A stretch of 64,000 bases of DNA from Planctomycetaceae bacterium (GTDB lineage: Bacteria; Planctomycetota; Phycisphaerae; UBA1845; UTPLA1): the NCBI GenBank assembly GCA_006969385.1, contig CP030884.1, forward strand, positions 310,001 through 374,000. Reading direction: 5' to 3'. Shown here one piece after another: positions 18,582 to 28,538 of this stretch (positions within the stretch are counted from its first letter, which is position 1; every line of letters begins with the position of its first letter). A program made the translations under genes and the position numbers. A model generated the notes under the pieces. That model did no database searches, was not told the DNA's origin, and saw only the letters and a list, made by a program, of their open reading frames with translations.

Positions 18582-18597
18582 CATTTACACGCGCAGC

Positions 18598-21500
18598 TTA
18601 TGGCGCGAGCTGCGCATCGATGAAGCCCTGAATATCGCGCCCATCGACAACGCTGTCATCGTTGTAATCAAACAAGCACGCTGCGCCGCTGGGGTTGAGC
18701 AACTCCGCGACCAAAGCGGCGATCCCCGTGCCGCCCGCCTGACAACCATCGAGCAGGCCGTCATCGTTGCAATCCGCAACGGCCAGATCGTACTGCAACG
18801 AAAACGCCACGTAACTCGCACCACGACAGGCGCCGGAGTTCAGCGCCGGGTTTACCTCAGACGATGCAAAGAATTCGATCAGCGCGTCACCACCGGCGAC
18901 TGCCGCGTTGAACTCGGCGGCCGGAATCATCAGCACTTCTGTTTCGGGCGTGCCGGCACAATCACCGGCGTCGACCTCAAACACGCGTCCGACGGGCACC
19001 GCATTCACGAACACATCGAGATATTCGAGGATGGACGAGAAATCCCCCCGCGCCTGCACGCGCAACGTGACATCGCCGTTTGCAACCGGAGGCGATGCGA
19101 CAAAAAGCGATTGCGGCGAACCGCTGCCTATGTTGCCCGAGTAAATGCTGCTGTCGACGTGACGGAACTGATCGATATCCGCCGCGCCATCGATATCGCA
19201 ATCCTCGCAGTTGTAAACCTCGACATCGTCGACGTACCAACCATCGATGCCGGAGCAGCCGTCTTTACCGAAGTCAAAACGCAACTGCAACGTATCGCCC
19301 GGGGCTACCAGCGATGACAGGTCCGCAACCGACCGCCCCCATCCACCGCCGGCGCCGGTCCAACCGGGTTCGCCCGCCAACGGGTTAGTATTACCCTGAG
19401 CGAATGTGTTGATCGGCGCGTTGGCATGGTTATACGTAAACGCGGTGCGCGGCAGAACCTGCCAACCATTGCCGTTGACATCGATCTTCAAATTTCCGCC
19501 GTCCCAGCCACCTTCCGAACTCATCAGATGCATAAACGACACGCGCACGTGCGCCGCATCGACCGGCACCGTCATCAAGGGGCTCATCAAACTATGCACC
19601 GCCGATTCATCCTGTGAACCGCAATTACCGATGTCGGCATCGGCGCAGAAATACGCCACACCCGCAACCGAATACGGCAACGGGTTGACCGTTAATTCCC
19701 AATCGTACGGCGTCGGCGGCAACGTATTACTCACCGTCCAACCCGCCGCACCCGATTCAAAGTCGTCCGCAAAGATCGTCGTTCGGTTCACGCAGCGCTC
19801 GGGCTCAATCGAATCGAAAACGTTGTCCCCCGCACCGCATGCCACGACCGTCGGCATTTCAACTGCGGTCAACGCATCCAATACGGATTGCACATCGGCC
19901 GTTGTGATCGGAGCGCCCGACGGCAATCCATCGCGCGGATCGTTGGGATCGAAGCCGATCAGATCGTTCGCCGCTTGCATGAACGATTGCACCGAATCGT
20001 CAAAATCCGACGCCGGCGTGAGGTACACCGACAACGCGCGATACCAAATCGCACCGGCCTTGATCGGCCCGATGCCGTTGACCGTGATCCCATTGAAGGT
20101 CTTGCCGTCGGTCAGAATGGCAAACGCGTGGTTTGGAATGCCGCTGCCGCTGTGCACGCCACCGCTATCGAGCACGTTGCACGTTTGCAGGGCGCTGCTG
20201 GCCAAATCGGGGTGGCCTTCGCAGGGCGGGTTCCACATGTCGCGAATCGCCCCTCCGAAGATCGCGGCGTCTTCGCCAAGCATCCAACGCACACCATCAA
20301 CGTAGCCCAACGACCGCATGGTGACCGACACCGGACCCGAAATGAGTTCGTTGCGAATAGCCGCGCCGGCACTTGCGGGAATAACGATCGATGGAATCAC
20401 GATGGACGACCCACCGCCACCAACGCCTTGCAGCGGAAACGCGTCTTCCGAATCAACAAAGATGACGCCGATCGCGCCGGCTTCTTGAAGATTGGTGATG
20501 CGCTCGGCATCACTACAGCCACCGAAATCCACCAACGCGATGTTGCCGTTGATGGCCGCCTCATTGAAAAAGGGTTGCTCAAAATCGCATGCCGTCGCCG
20601 GATCGACGGCCACAACGTTGCCGCTCAGTCCGCCCGCTGTTAGCGCCGGCCCACTCGATGTCGGTCCGCCGGCGAGCGACTGCGCCAATGCCGCCGGTGC
20701 CGTGATATCCAACGTCGCCGACGAACTGCAAGCCGTACTACGCGGCAGATTCGGTAAATCTTGTCCCGGTCCGGTGGGGTGATTGCCGAACGGCGTGGCC
20801 GTTGGCGCGCCGCTGAGTTCGACGCCACCGTTATACAAGTCGACGAGTTCGCCAAAGACATCGGAAAACGATTCGTTTAATTGACCCGACTGGTTTTGAT
20901 AAACGAGATTGGCCGTGTACTGCGTAACGCCGTGGGCCAACTCGTGCGCCACGATATCGTCCGTCACCGTGCCGTCGCAAAACACCATCTGTTGCCCGTT
21001 CCAAAACGCGTTCGGGCAATTCGGCGCATTCGAGTTCACCGTTGCGACCAAGGTTAAGCCGCTGTCGTCGATGCTGTCGCGACCGAAAGCGTTTAGGAAG
21101 TAGTCATAAACATCCTGATAGTAGTCGTATGCTCGGTTCACATCCTCGGGTGATACCACGGGCGGATCGCCTTCCGAGCGAGCCAACGCGCCGGGCAAAC
21201 TGCCGAGCGTCTGCCCGTCGTAGATCTGGCGCTGACGCGCCGTGTGGATCATGCTCCATCGATCGAGCACTTCACCGCTTTGCGCGTCGACAAAAAATGA
21301 CTCGCGCATCGGCACCGTCATATCGTTCAGAATAATTCGGTGTGCCAACCGTGGGCCGATGGATGGGTCGCCGTACCAACCCGGATCGACAATCACGAGT
21401 TGATTGCGTTCAACGGGCGCCGCATCAAATCCGGCTGCCTTAAGCGCCGCCGTCAGCGCCGCCTCCGGCGTCACAGTCGGTGCCGTCTCAAACTTGGCGG

Positions 21501-22014
21501 GGATCGCGTAGAAGTCGCCATTGATGCCGAGGAATCCGCCGTTGGCATCTTCGTGGACTTTCAAAATACCCGTGAACACTTCGATGCCGTCGTGCACTTG
21601 TTGGTATGTCGTGTGCACGTGCCCCAGCAGGTCGGTATCCACCTTGATTAGCTGCAATTGATTCGCGGCATCGGTTACGCCGAACGGCGCGCCGTACTGA
21701 TCGAGCGCTTGCATCGCGGCGTTGGCCGGCGCGGCGACCACACCGGCGGGTGCATTCACGACCAAAGGTTGCCCGTCGTCGCTCGTTAGAAACGTCGCGG
21801 CACCCGTGACGGTCGAATAGCGATACACCGGCTCATTGGCGACGGCGCTGGGCGACACTGCCAATGACAGACCGAGCACCGCCAATACGCCGCCGCATTT
21901 GAAAACTAACCGAAACTGATTCAAGACGGTTACGGATCGACCCAAGACTTTGAATGCCAAGGTTACATACCCCACTTCATGTTGGTTTACGCTGCTAATC
22001 CGCTGCCATCGCAA
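18598..22014 (-). CDS. Secreted M4 (thermolysin-like) metalloprotease with PA insert and dockerin-like end
   Basis: A secreted zinc endopeptidase of up to 1138 residues. The N-terminal signal peptide (VLAVLGLSLAVSPSAVA) is followed by an FTP/PepSY-like propeptide to about residue 250. The catalytic domain has HELAH at 357-361, the third zinc ligand in NESFSD near 381, and the catalytic His in GGVHSGSGIPNHAF, so the site is complete. A PA-like domain is inserted between the NESFSD and GGVH parts (about 440-575: GNIALVDFGGCSDAERITNL onward). Beta-sandwich domains follow and the protein ends in dockerin-like repeats (DCNDDGLLDGC and DYNDDSVVDGRDIQGFI). The true start is unclear: several codons between 22014 and 21920 would still give the signal peptide. 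Confidence 0.88.
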   Translation of the reverse strand: MRWQRISSVNQHEVGYVTLAFKVLGRSVTVLNQFRLVFKCGGVLAVLGLSLAVSPSAVANEPVYRYSTVTGAATFLTSDDGQPLVVNAPAGVVAAPANAAMQALDQYGAPFGVTDAANQLQLIKVDTDLLGHVHTTYQQVHDGIEVFTGILKVHEDANGGFLGINGDFYAIPAKFETAPTVTPEAALTAALKAAGFDAAPVERNQLVIVDPGWYGDPSIGPRLAHRIILNDMTVPMRESFFVDAQSGEVLDRWSMIHTARQRQIYDGQTLGSLPGALARSEGDPPVVSPEDVNRAYDYYQDVYDYFLNAFGRDSIDDSGLTLVATVNSNAPNCPNAFWNGQQMVFCDGTVTDDIVAHELAHGVTQYTANLVYQNQSGQLNESFSDVFGELVDLYNGGVELSGAPTATPFGNHPTGPGQDLPNLPRSTACSSSATLDITAPAALAQSLAGGPTSSGPALTAGGLSGNVVAVDPATACDFEQPFFNEAAINGNIALVDFGGCSDAERITNLQEAGAIGVIFVDSEDAFPLQGVGGGGSSIVIPSIVIPASAGAAIRNELISGPVSVTMRSLGYVDGVRWMLGEDAAIFGGAIRDMWNPPCEGHPDLASSALQTCNVLDSGGVHSGSGIPNHAFAILTDGKTFNGITVNGIGPIKAGAIWYRALSVYLTPASDFDDSVQSFMQAANDLIGFDPNDPRDGLPSGAPITTADVQSVLDALTAVEMPTVVACGAGDNVFDSIEPERCVNRTTIFADDFESGAAGWTVSNTLPPTPYDWELTVNPLPYSVAGVAYFCADADIGNCGSQDESAVHSLMSPLMTVPVDAAHVRVSFMHLMSSEGGWDGGNLKIDVNGNGWQVLPRTAFTYNHANAPINTFAQGNTNPLAGEPGWTGAGGGWGRSVADLSSLVAPGDTLQLRFDFGKDGCSGIDGWYVDDVEVYNCEDCDIDGAADIDQFRHVDSSIYSGNIGSGSPQSLFVASPPVANGDVTLRVQARGDFSSILEYLDVFVNAVPVGRVFEVDAGDCAGTPETEVLMIPAAEFNAAVAGGDALIEFFASSEVNPALNSGACRGASYVAFSLQYDLAVADCNDDGLLDGCQAGGTGIAALVAELLNPSGAACLFDYNDDSVVDGRDIQGFIDAQLAP

Positions 22015-22308
22015 GGCCCGGCCTCTTTAAACAAGCGAGCAGTTTGATAGCCGAAGCAGAATTACCCACGATTCGATCGCAACGAAAAAAAAGTTTCACA
22101 CCCACGAAATGATCATTGTACGCAATTGAAATCCCATAATACAACCAGATAATCGCCATGATATGGGTCGGTTCCAGACGAACGATGTCGCCGATTTGCG
22201 CACGCCGCATACTTATCCCGACGCTGTGTCCGACTTGAAAACTCCGAATTTCGCACGTATCCTCTTGCTTTTGGTGGAGCGTTAACCGCAAGTGCCCGGA
22301 GCCCGCCC

Positions 22309-23742
22309 TTGATTGGCCTGCCCCTTCTCGATTCCCGCATTAAAGAAGCCTGCGGTCTGTTCGGCGTGTTCGGTCGCCCCGACGCCGTCGAACTCACCTA
22401 CCTCGGCATCTACGCGCAGCAACATCGCGGTCAGGAATCCGCCGGCATTTGCACCTCCGACGGTTCCGAATTGCAACGCCACGCCGATCTCGGTTTGGTT
22501 ACAACCGTCTTCGACCAAGAGTCGCTCGCCAAACTCAGCGGCCATGCCGCCATCGGCCACGTGCGCTATTCAACGACCGGCTCGTGCTCGCAGTCGAACA
22601 GTCAACCGCTGCTCGTGAATTATTCCGGCGGTCAAGTTGCCGTCGCCCACAACGGCAATCTCATAAACGCCGCCGACCTTCGCAAACAACTCGAAGCCCG
22701 CGGCGCGATCTTTCAAACCAGTAGCGACACCGAAGTGATCGTGCACTTGTTGGCCGCGCCCGAGCACGCCAATGCCGACGACCCGCTCGCCTCCGTCTTG
22801 CGCGAACTCAAAGGCGCGTTTTCGCTGCTCTTTATCTTTCCCGATCGCATCGAAGCGGTGCGCGATCCGCACGGCTTGCGACCGTTGTGCATCGGCAAGC
22901 TCGAAGACGGCACCCATATCGTCGCCAGCGAAACCTGCGCCCTCGACATCGCCGATGCCGACTACCTGCGCGACGTCGCACCCGGCGAAATCGTTACGCT
23001 CTCGGCCAACGGTCTATCCAGCCGCTTCTACGTTGACAGCGCCTCCATCCAACCGGCCCACTGCATCTTTGAGCATGTGTACTTCGCCGACCCGGCCAGC
23101 AACGTGTACGGTCATAACGTACACGCCTTTCGTGTCGCCTCGGGTCGGCAGCTCGCCCGCGAAGCGCCCGCCGATGCCGACTTTGTCATTCCCGTGCCCA
23201 ACTGCGCCCGCTGCGCCGCCATCGGCTACAGCGAAGAAAGCGGCCTGCCCCGCGGTCGCGGCTTTACGACGAGCCACTTCTCGGGTCGCAGCTTCATCAT
23301 GCCCACGCAAAAGCAGCGCGACCTGACGGTGCGTATGAAACTCAACGTCATTCGCGATGCGGTGCGCGGCAAGCGGCTCGTCGTCGTCGAAGACTCCGTC
23401 GTGCGCGGCACCACCACGCGCGGCAAGATGGGCGCCCTTCGCAAAGCGGGCGCCACGGAAATCCACCTGCGCGTGGCCAGCCCGCCGATCAAACACCCCT
23501 GCTATTTTGGGATCGACTTCCCGTCGCAAAACGAACTCGTCGCCAACCAGCGCGACATTGAAGCGATTCGCCAATACCTCGAAGTCGACTCGCTCGCTTA
23601 CCTCTCGCTAGACGGCATGCTCGCCTGCGCCGAACAAGCCGGCGCGAACTATTGCACCGCCTGTTTCTCGGGCAAGTACCCCATGACCGTCGAAAAACCG
23701 CCGGTTAAGTTGGGGATGGAGCGAACGGGCGCGAAGCCGTAA
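22309..23742 (+). CDS. purF: Amidophosphoribosyltransferase
   Basis: First committed enzyme of purine synthesis: PRPP plus glutamine gives phosphoribosylamine. The 477-residue protein is the Bacillus-type form with a propeptide and an iron-sulfur cluster. The N-terminal nucleophile is Cys 15 in CGLFGVF, exposed after removal of 14 residues. The PRPP loop is VVEDSVVRGTT. The four cluster cysteines are present (HCIFEHVYF, HPCYFG, and NYCTAC). The TTG start at 22309 is preceded by GGAG with 7 nt spacing and gives a normal propeptide length. One oddity is VPNCARCAAIGY, where most relatives have VPDS-x2-AA-GY. Transcribed alone, divergent from the protease gene; the 294-bp upstream gap shows no attenuator or riboswitch that I can recognise. 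Confidence 0.95.
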   Translation: MIGLPLLDSRIKEACGLFGVFGRPDAVELTYLGIYAQQHRGQESAGICTSDGSELQRHADLGLVTTVFDQESLAKLSGHAAIGHVRYSTTGSCSQSNSQPLLVNYSGGQVAVAHNGNLINAADLRKQLEARGAIFQTSSDTEVIVHLLAAPEHANADDPLASVLRELKGAFSLLFIFPDRIEAVRDPHGLRPLCIGKLEDGTHIVASETCALDIADADYLRDVAPGEIVTLSANGLSSRFYVDSASIQPAHCIFEHVYFADPASNVYGHNVHAFRVASGRQLAREAPADADFVIPVPNCARCAAIGYSEESGLPRGRGFTTSHFSGRSFIMPTQKQRDLTVRMKLNVIRDAVRGKRLVVVEDSVVRGTTTRGKMGALRKAGATEIHLRVASPPIKHPCYFGIDFPSQNELVANQRDIEAIRQYLEVDSLAYLSLDGMLACAEQAGANYCTACFSGKYPMTVEKPPVKLGMERTGAKP

Positions 23743-23770
23743 GGCCGAGGGCTTGCAATCACGCTTCTTC

Positions 23771-23793
23771 GTAGGGTCCGCTGTGCGGGCCAT
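23771..23793. repeat. GTAGGGTCCGC half-element
   Basis: GTAGGGTCCGCTGTGCGGGC is an imperfect palindrome (TCCGC/GCGGG) that matches both ends of the 141-bp element at 53111-53251. Here only one end is present, 9 bp before the TCAGGT-class element. Confidence 0.6.
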
Positions 23794-23802
23794 CTGAACG
23801 TC

Positions 23803-23941
23803 GTAGGTCAGGTAATAACCTGACAACGAGCGCAGCGTTGACTTTGAATTATAAAGAAGCATCGACCGCAAAACACGAGAGCAGCGAAACTCGATTAATC
23901 CTTCATCGCTGGTAGCAGAATCAGGTTTTCACCTGACCTAC
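23803..23941. repeat. TCAGGT-class inverted-repeat element, copy 1 (139 bp)
   Basis: The ends are the 11-bp inverted repeats GTAGGTCAGGT and ACCTGACCTAC. Each end also contains an inner palindrome (GTCAGGT-AATA-ACCTGAC on the left, TCAGGT-TTTC-ACCTGA on the right). Near the left end is AACGAGCGCAGCGTTGAC and near the right CGCTGGTAGCAGAATCAGG; both are shared with the copies at 26012 and 54290. There is no coding potential. It occupies the gap between purF and the ABC permease. Confidence 0.85.
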
Positions 23942-23962
23942 CATAGCCCAAGCATCGCGCTC

Positions 23963-25123
23963 TCAAATTCGCTCGACCATCGTATCTTGCCCGCTCATCT
24001 CGCGCAATCGACATGCCCCTGTCAACGTCCAATCGTGCAACGACGGCCCCACCGACAGCGAGACAAACAATAATACGGCGATCCCGACGCTCGCGCCGAC
24101 TGCTGCCGATGCGGTGAGATGCGTTGCAAAGAAGGCCGTCATCATCCCGGAAAAAGCGGCAAGCAGCGGTCCGACGAAGATCACATCATGGCCGGGAATA
24201 ATGAAACGCCCTGTACGAATCCGACCCCACAGCGACACGGGTGATTCACCACGAATGAAAAAGGCAAGCAAGCGGGGAAAGGCCAGTATGCCGATCAGTA
24301 CCATCGCAGGCTTGATATCAAGCACATGCGGATTATCTGCTACTCGCAAGATCATGGCATACACGATTAGCCCCACCCACACCGACAATCCCAACTTATG
24401 CCAACCCACCGGCGCGAAACGCTGTGGCAGTTTGTTTAGCGCGGAATACGGAAAGCCCACTCCATACTTAATCAATGCAAACTCTCTGCGATAATCGACC
24501 AGTCGCGCGTGCAAGCTAGGTTGGTATCCGTCATCCAACGGTTCGGCCCAGACGTGCTCAACCGCACAGTGTCGTAACTCCGGAATCACAACTAAATAAG
24601 CCACCGCCAAGACCGCACACACCAACGGCGGCCACGGTAACAGTAGCAAGGCTCCGACCACGCTCAGGCCGAAGGTGTACATACCGACGGATTTTCGATG
24701 CACGACACACGGTATCATGCTTACCGCCAAATAAGACAGCAACATGACAATCGGCATATCCCACATCAACTCGGGGTTCATGCTCCATTGCAGCCCCATC
24801 GCGATCAACAGCAACGCACCGTCCATCCATCCGAAGACGATCCGCCGCAACGGCAATGAATTACCCGTTGCCCACGGCATCGCATCGAGCCAGCGTGCGT
24901 ATTTTCGGTCAAAAAACGGATGCATAGCCGCTCGATAACCGCCCGCAAGTATCAATGAAAACATCAACAGTCCGTAACGCAGACGCTGATGCACTTCAGC
25001 CAAGTCTTGACGAGTCACATCATCAGTGACGAATAGCTCTACACCCAAACTCAAGCTGAAGATCATGGCCGCGCCGATCCAAAAGGTGCGGACCATCACT
25101 ATCAATACGCGATCGTTGTTCAT
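23963..25123 (-). CDS. ABC transporter membrane subunit
   Basis: A polytopic inner-membrane protein of 386 residues with about ten hydrophobic segments and no recognisable solute-binding or enzymatic domain. Its ATG overlaps the stop codon of the upstream ATPase gene (ATGA), so the two are translated together, which is the main reason to call it the permease of that transporter. The charged middle region (RLVDYRREFALIKYGVGFPY) may be the coupling segment. The transported substrate is unknown. ABC-2 type exporters of lipids, drugs or proteins have this two-gene form. Confidence 0.7.
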   Translation of the reverse strand: MNNDRVLIVMVRTFWIGAAMIFSLSLGVELFVTDDVTRQDLAEVHQRLRYGLLMFSLILAGGYRAAMHPFFDRKYARWLDAMPWATGNSLPLRRIVFGWMDGALLLIAMGLQWSMNPELMWDMPIVMLLSYLAVSMIPCVVHRKSVGMYTFGLSVVGALLLLPWPPLVCAVLAVAYLVVIPELRHCAVEHVWAEPLDDGYQPSLHARLVDYRREFALIKYGVGFPYSALNKLPQRFAPVGWHKLGLSVWVGLIVYAMILRVADNPHVLDIKPAMVLIGILAFPRLLAFFIRGESPVSLWGRIRTGRFIIPGHDVIFVGPLLAAFSGMMTAFFATHLTASAAVGASVGIAVLLFVSLSVGPSLHDWTLTGACRLREMSGQDTMVERI

Positions 25124-25896
25124 CGCATCCGCTCCAGATATGCCCGAATGTGCGCCTCGGACTTGGGTGACATCATCGTGGCCAGCGCCGCTTGCAAAGA
25201 CTCACCGCCACCCATACCGCGACGCAGTTCCGCCGGTGTGTTAAACGCGACCAACTCACCGTTGCGGACCACGGCTACGCGATCGGCGACCACTTCAGCA
25301 ATCTCCGGCAATTGCGTAGCCATCAGAATTGTTACCTCCGACCGTTCGGCCATGCGTTGCAGGATTTTCTTCAATACATAAATGCCCGAAGGATCCAAGC
25401 CGCCGGTGAACGGTTCATCCAAGATCATCACGCTCGCATCGGTCACCAATGCGCCACAGATAGCGATTTTCTTTTTCTGACCATTGGAGTAGCTGCCGAT
25501 GTTGGCGTCGGCCTGCTCTTTCAAATCGAAGATTTCCAACAGTCGGTCGATGTGCTCGAACAACCTGTTGACGTCAATGTTGTAAAGCTTGCCGATCTCC
25601 AACAGATACTCGCGCCCGCTGCGCATCTTGGGTATCCACGGATGATCGGGCAGATAGGCCGTCTGCCGCCGAATCGCGAGTTCGGCATCGACACTCGCAC
25701 GACGCCGCAGACCGTTGACTTCGGCGAATCCTTTAATCGGCCACAGCACACCCGCCGCCACCCCCAACAGCGTGCTCTTACCCATCCCGTTAGGCCCCAT
25801 CACAGCGACCAACTCGCCCGATGACACCTCCAGCGAGATATTTTTCAACACCGGTCGCACACCATAGTGATGGCTGACGTTATGAAAGCGAATCAT
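25120..25896 (-). CDS. ABC transporter ATP-binding protein
   Basis: The 258-residue ATPase of the transporter. Walker A is GPNGMGKST (34-42), Walker B is VMILDEPF, followed by the D-loop region GGLDPSG. The signature is YSNGQKKK, a variant of LSGGQ. The switch position reads ATQLPEIAEVVADR, where most ABC ATPases have His (T-H-x3-E). A Gln switch is rare and might slow hydrolysis, but sequence alone cannot decide. A strong ribosome binding site (AAGGAGG, 6 nt spacing) precedes the ATG. It is the first gene of the pair. The ABC-2 exporter type is the likely class. Confidence 0.9.
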   Translation of the reverse strand: MIRFHNVSHHYGVRPVLKNISLEVSSGELVAVMGPNGMGKSTLLGVAAGVLWPIKGFAEVNGLRRRASVDAELAIRRQTAYLPDHPWIPKMRSGREYLLEIGKLYNIDVNRLFEHIDRLLEIFDLKEQADANIGSYSNGQKKKIAICGALVTDASVMILDEPFTGGLDPSGIYVLKKILQRMAERSEVTILMATQLPEIAEVVADRVAVVRNGELVAFNTPAELRRGMGGGESLQAALATMMSPKSEAHIRAYLERMR

Positions 25897-26011
25897 CGTG
25901 AGCCTCCTTCGCAGTTCGCCGCAATGATTGGCGATGGGCGTATTTTAACGAACGGAGGGCAAGCAGTCGTGTTACAAGAAATTACGATTTTTTGATAAGC
26001 GCGCAGGATTT

Positions 26012-26152
26012 GTAGGTCAGGTGATAACCTGACAACGGGCGCTGCGTTGACATTGAATGTCGAGGAAAGGGCTGACCGTACTTTGCGATGGCAAGAGGCG
26101 TCCTAGTAATTCATCGTCGCTGGTGGCAGAGTCAGGTTATCACCTGACCTAC
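26012..26152. repeat. TCAGGT-class inverted-repeat element, copy 2 (141 bp)
   Basis: The same structure as copy 1: GTAGGTCAGGTGATAACCTG at the left, GTCAGGTTATCACCTGACC at the right, with the shared inner words GCGTTGAC and GCTGGTGGCAGA. It lies between the ABC transporter and the SDR gene. The central 60 bp differ from the other copies. Confidence 0.85.
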
Positions 26153-26210
26153 TATCCAGTAATCTAAATTGGAAGACACCAAGGTTGATCCGTGCGGCGG
26201 CAACAACAGA

Positions 26211-26990
26211 TCACCCCTTCTCCATCGTCTTACGCGACACCTTCAACAACAACCGCATCGGCGTGCGGGGTATGACGAACTTGCGCAGGAAGGACAACTT
26301 CCAATCGTTCGTTACCACCAGCTTGCCTTTGAGCATTGCTTCATAACCTTTGCGCGCCACATCCATCGAATCGGCCACGTTGGCTTGAAAGCCCTTCACA
26401 TCCGACACGTTTGTACGCTCGCCAAAGCCCGTCTTGACAGGTCCGGGGCAAAGCGTCGTTACGGTAATGTTCGTCTTGCGCAGCTCTTCGGCGATGGCCT
26501 GCGAAAACGACGCGACGAACGCCTTGGTCGCGTAATAAACGGCCATACCCGGCCCCGGTAGAAAGGCGGCCATCGAGGCGACATTGAGAATGCGACCGCG
26601 ATTGCGCGCGACCATGCCCTTTAGAAACAGATGCGTAATCTCGCACAACGCCATCACGTTTAACCGAATCATCGCTTCGTCATCGGCCCAGTCGCGCTCG
26701 TGAAAGTTGCCATGCCCACCGAAACCGGCGTTGTTGATCAGCACATCGATCTCTAGCCCCAACGCGCTTACGCGCTCGAACAATTGCCGCGGCGCATCGT
26801 TCTCGATCAAATCCAATGCTATGCAATGAACCGTCACGTGGTGTTTGGCTTCGAGTTCGTGCTTGACATCCTGCAACGCATCGCCGCGCCGCGCCACGAG
26901 CACCAAATCCCCGCCCCGCTGCGCGTGCAACGCCGCCAAGTCGCGCCCGATTCCGCCCGATGCCCCGGTGATGAGTGCGGTGTTGGCCAT
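26211..26990 (-). CDS. Short-chain dehydrogenase/reductase (DltE-like classical SDR)
   Basis: A 259-residue NAD(P)-dependent oxidoreductase with a complete classical SDR signature: the dinucleotide loop TGASGGIG near residues 8-15, NNAGFGGHG (about 88), the catalytic Ser in NVASMAAF, and YYATK with the active Tyr and Lys. The basic residues ARRGD after strand two suggest NADPH preference. The C-terminal tail (FVIPRTPMRLLLKVSRKTME) resembles membrane-associated acyl or lipid reductases of this class. The start is ATG 26990 with GGAG about 10 nt upstream. No neighbour reveals the substrate. Confidence 0.88.
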   Translation of the reverse strand: MANTALITGASGGIGRDLAALHAQRGGDLVLVARRGDALQDVKHELEAKHHVTVHCIALDLIENDAPRQLFERVSALGLEIDVLINNAGFGGHGNFHERDWADDEAMIRLNVMALCEITHLFLKGMVARNRGRILNVASMAAFLPGPGMAVYYATKAFVASFSQAIAEELRKTNITVTTLCPGPVKTGFGERTNVSDVKGFQANVADSMDVARKGYEAMLKGKLVVTNDWKLSFLRKFVIPRTPMRLLLKVSRKTMEKG

Positions 26991-28405
<1,415 letters not shown>

Positions 28406-28538
28406 CGGCAGAGACATCCTTGTTATCGTAATTGCAGTCGATCGAATGCTACGAACGGGGACGTACCCAACGGAGATCGTTGCGCAGATTACCCCCTGCT
28501 GTTGGATGAGAACCTCACGTGCGGTTGGGAGATGACTC

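Noticed and set aside
22015..22308. Purine riboswitch upstream of purF
   Set aside because: No conserved purine-aptamer core words or paired stems were found in the leader; a covariance-model search would settle it.
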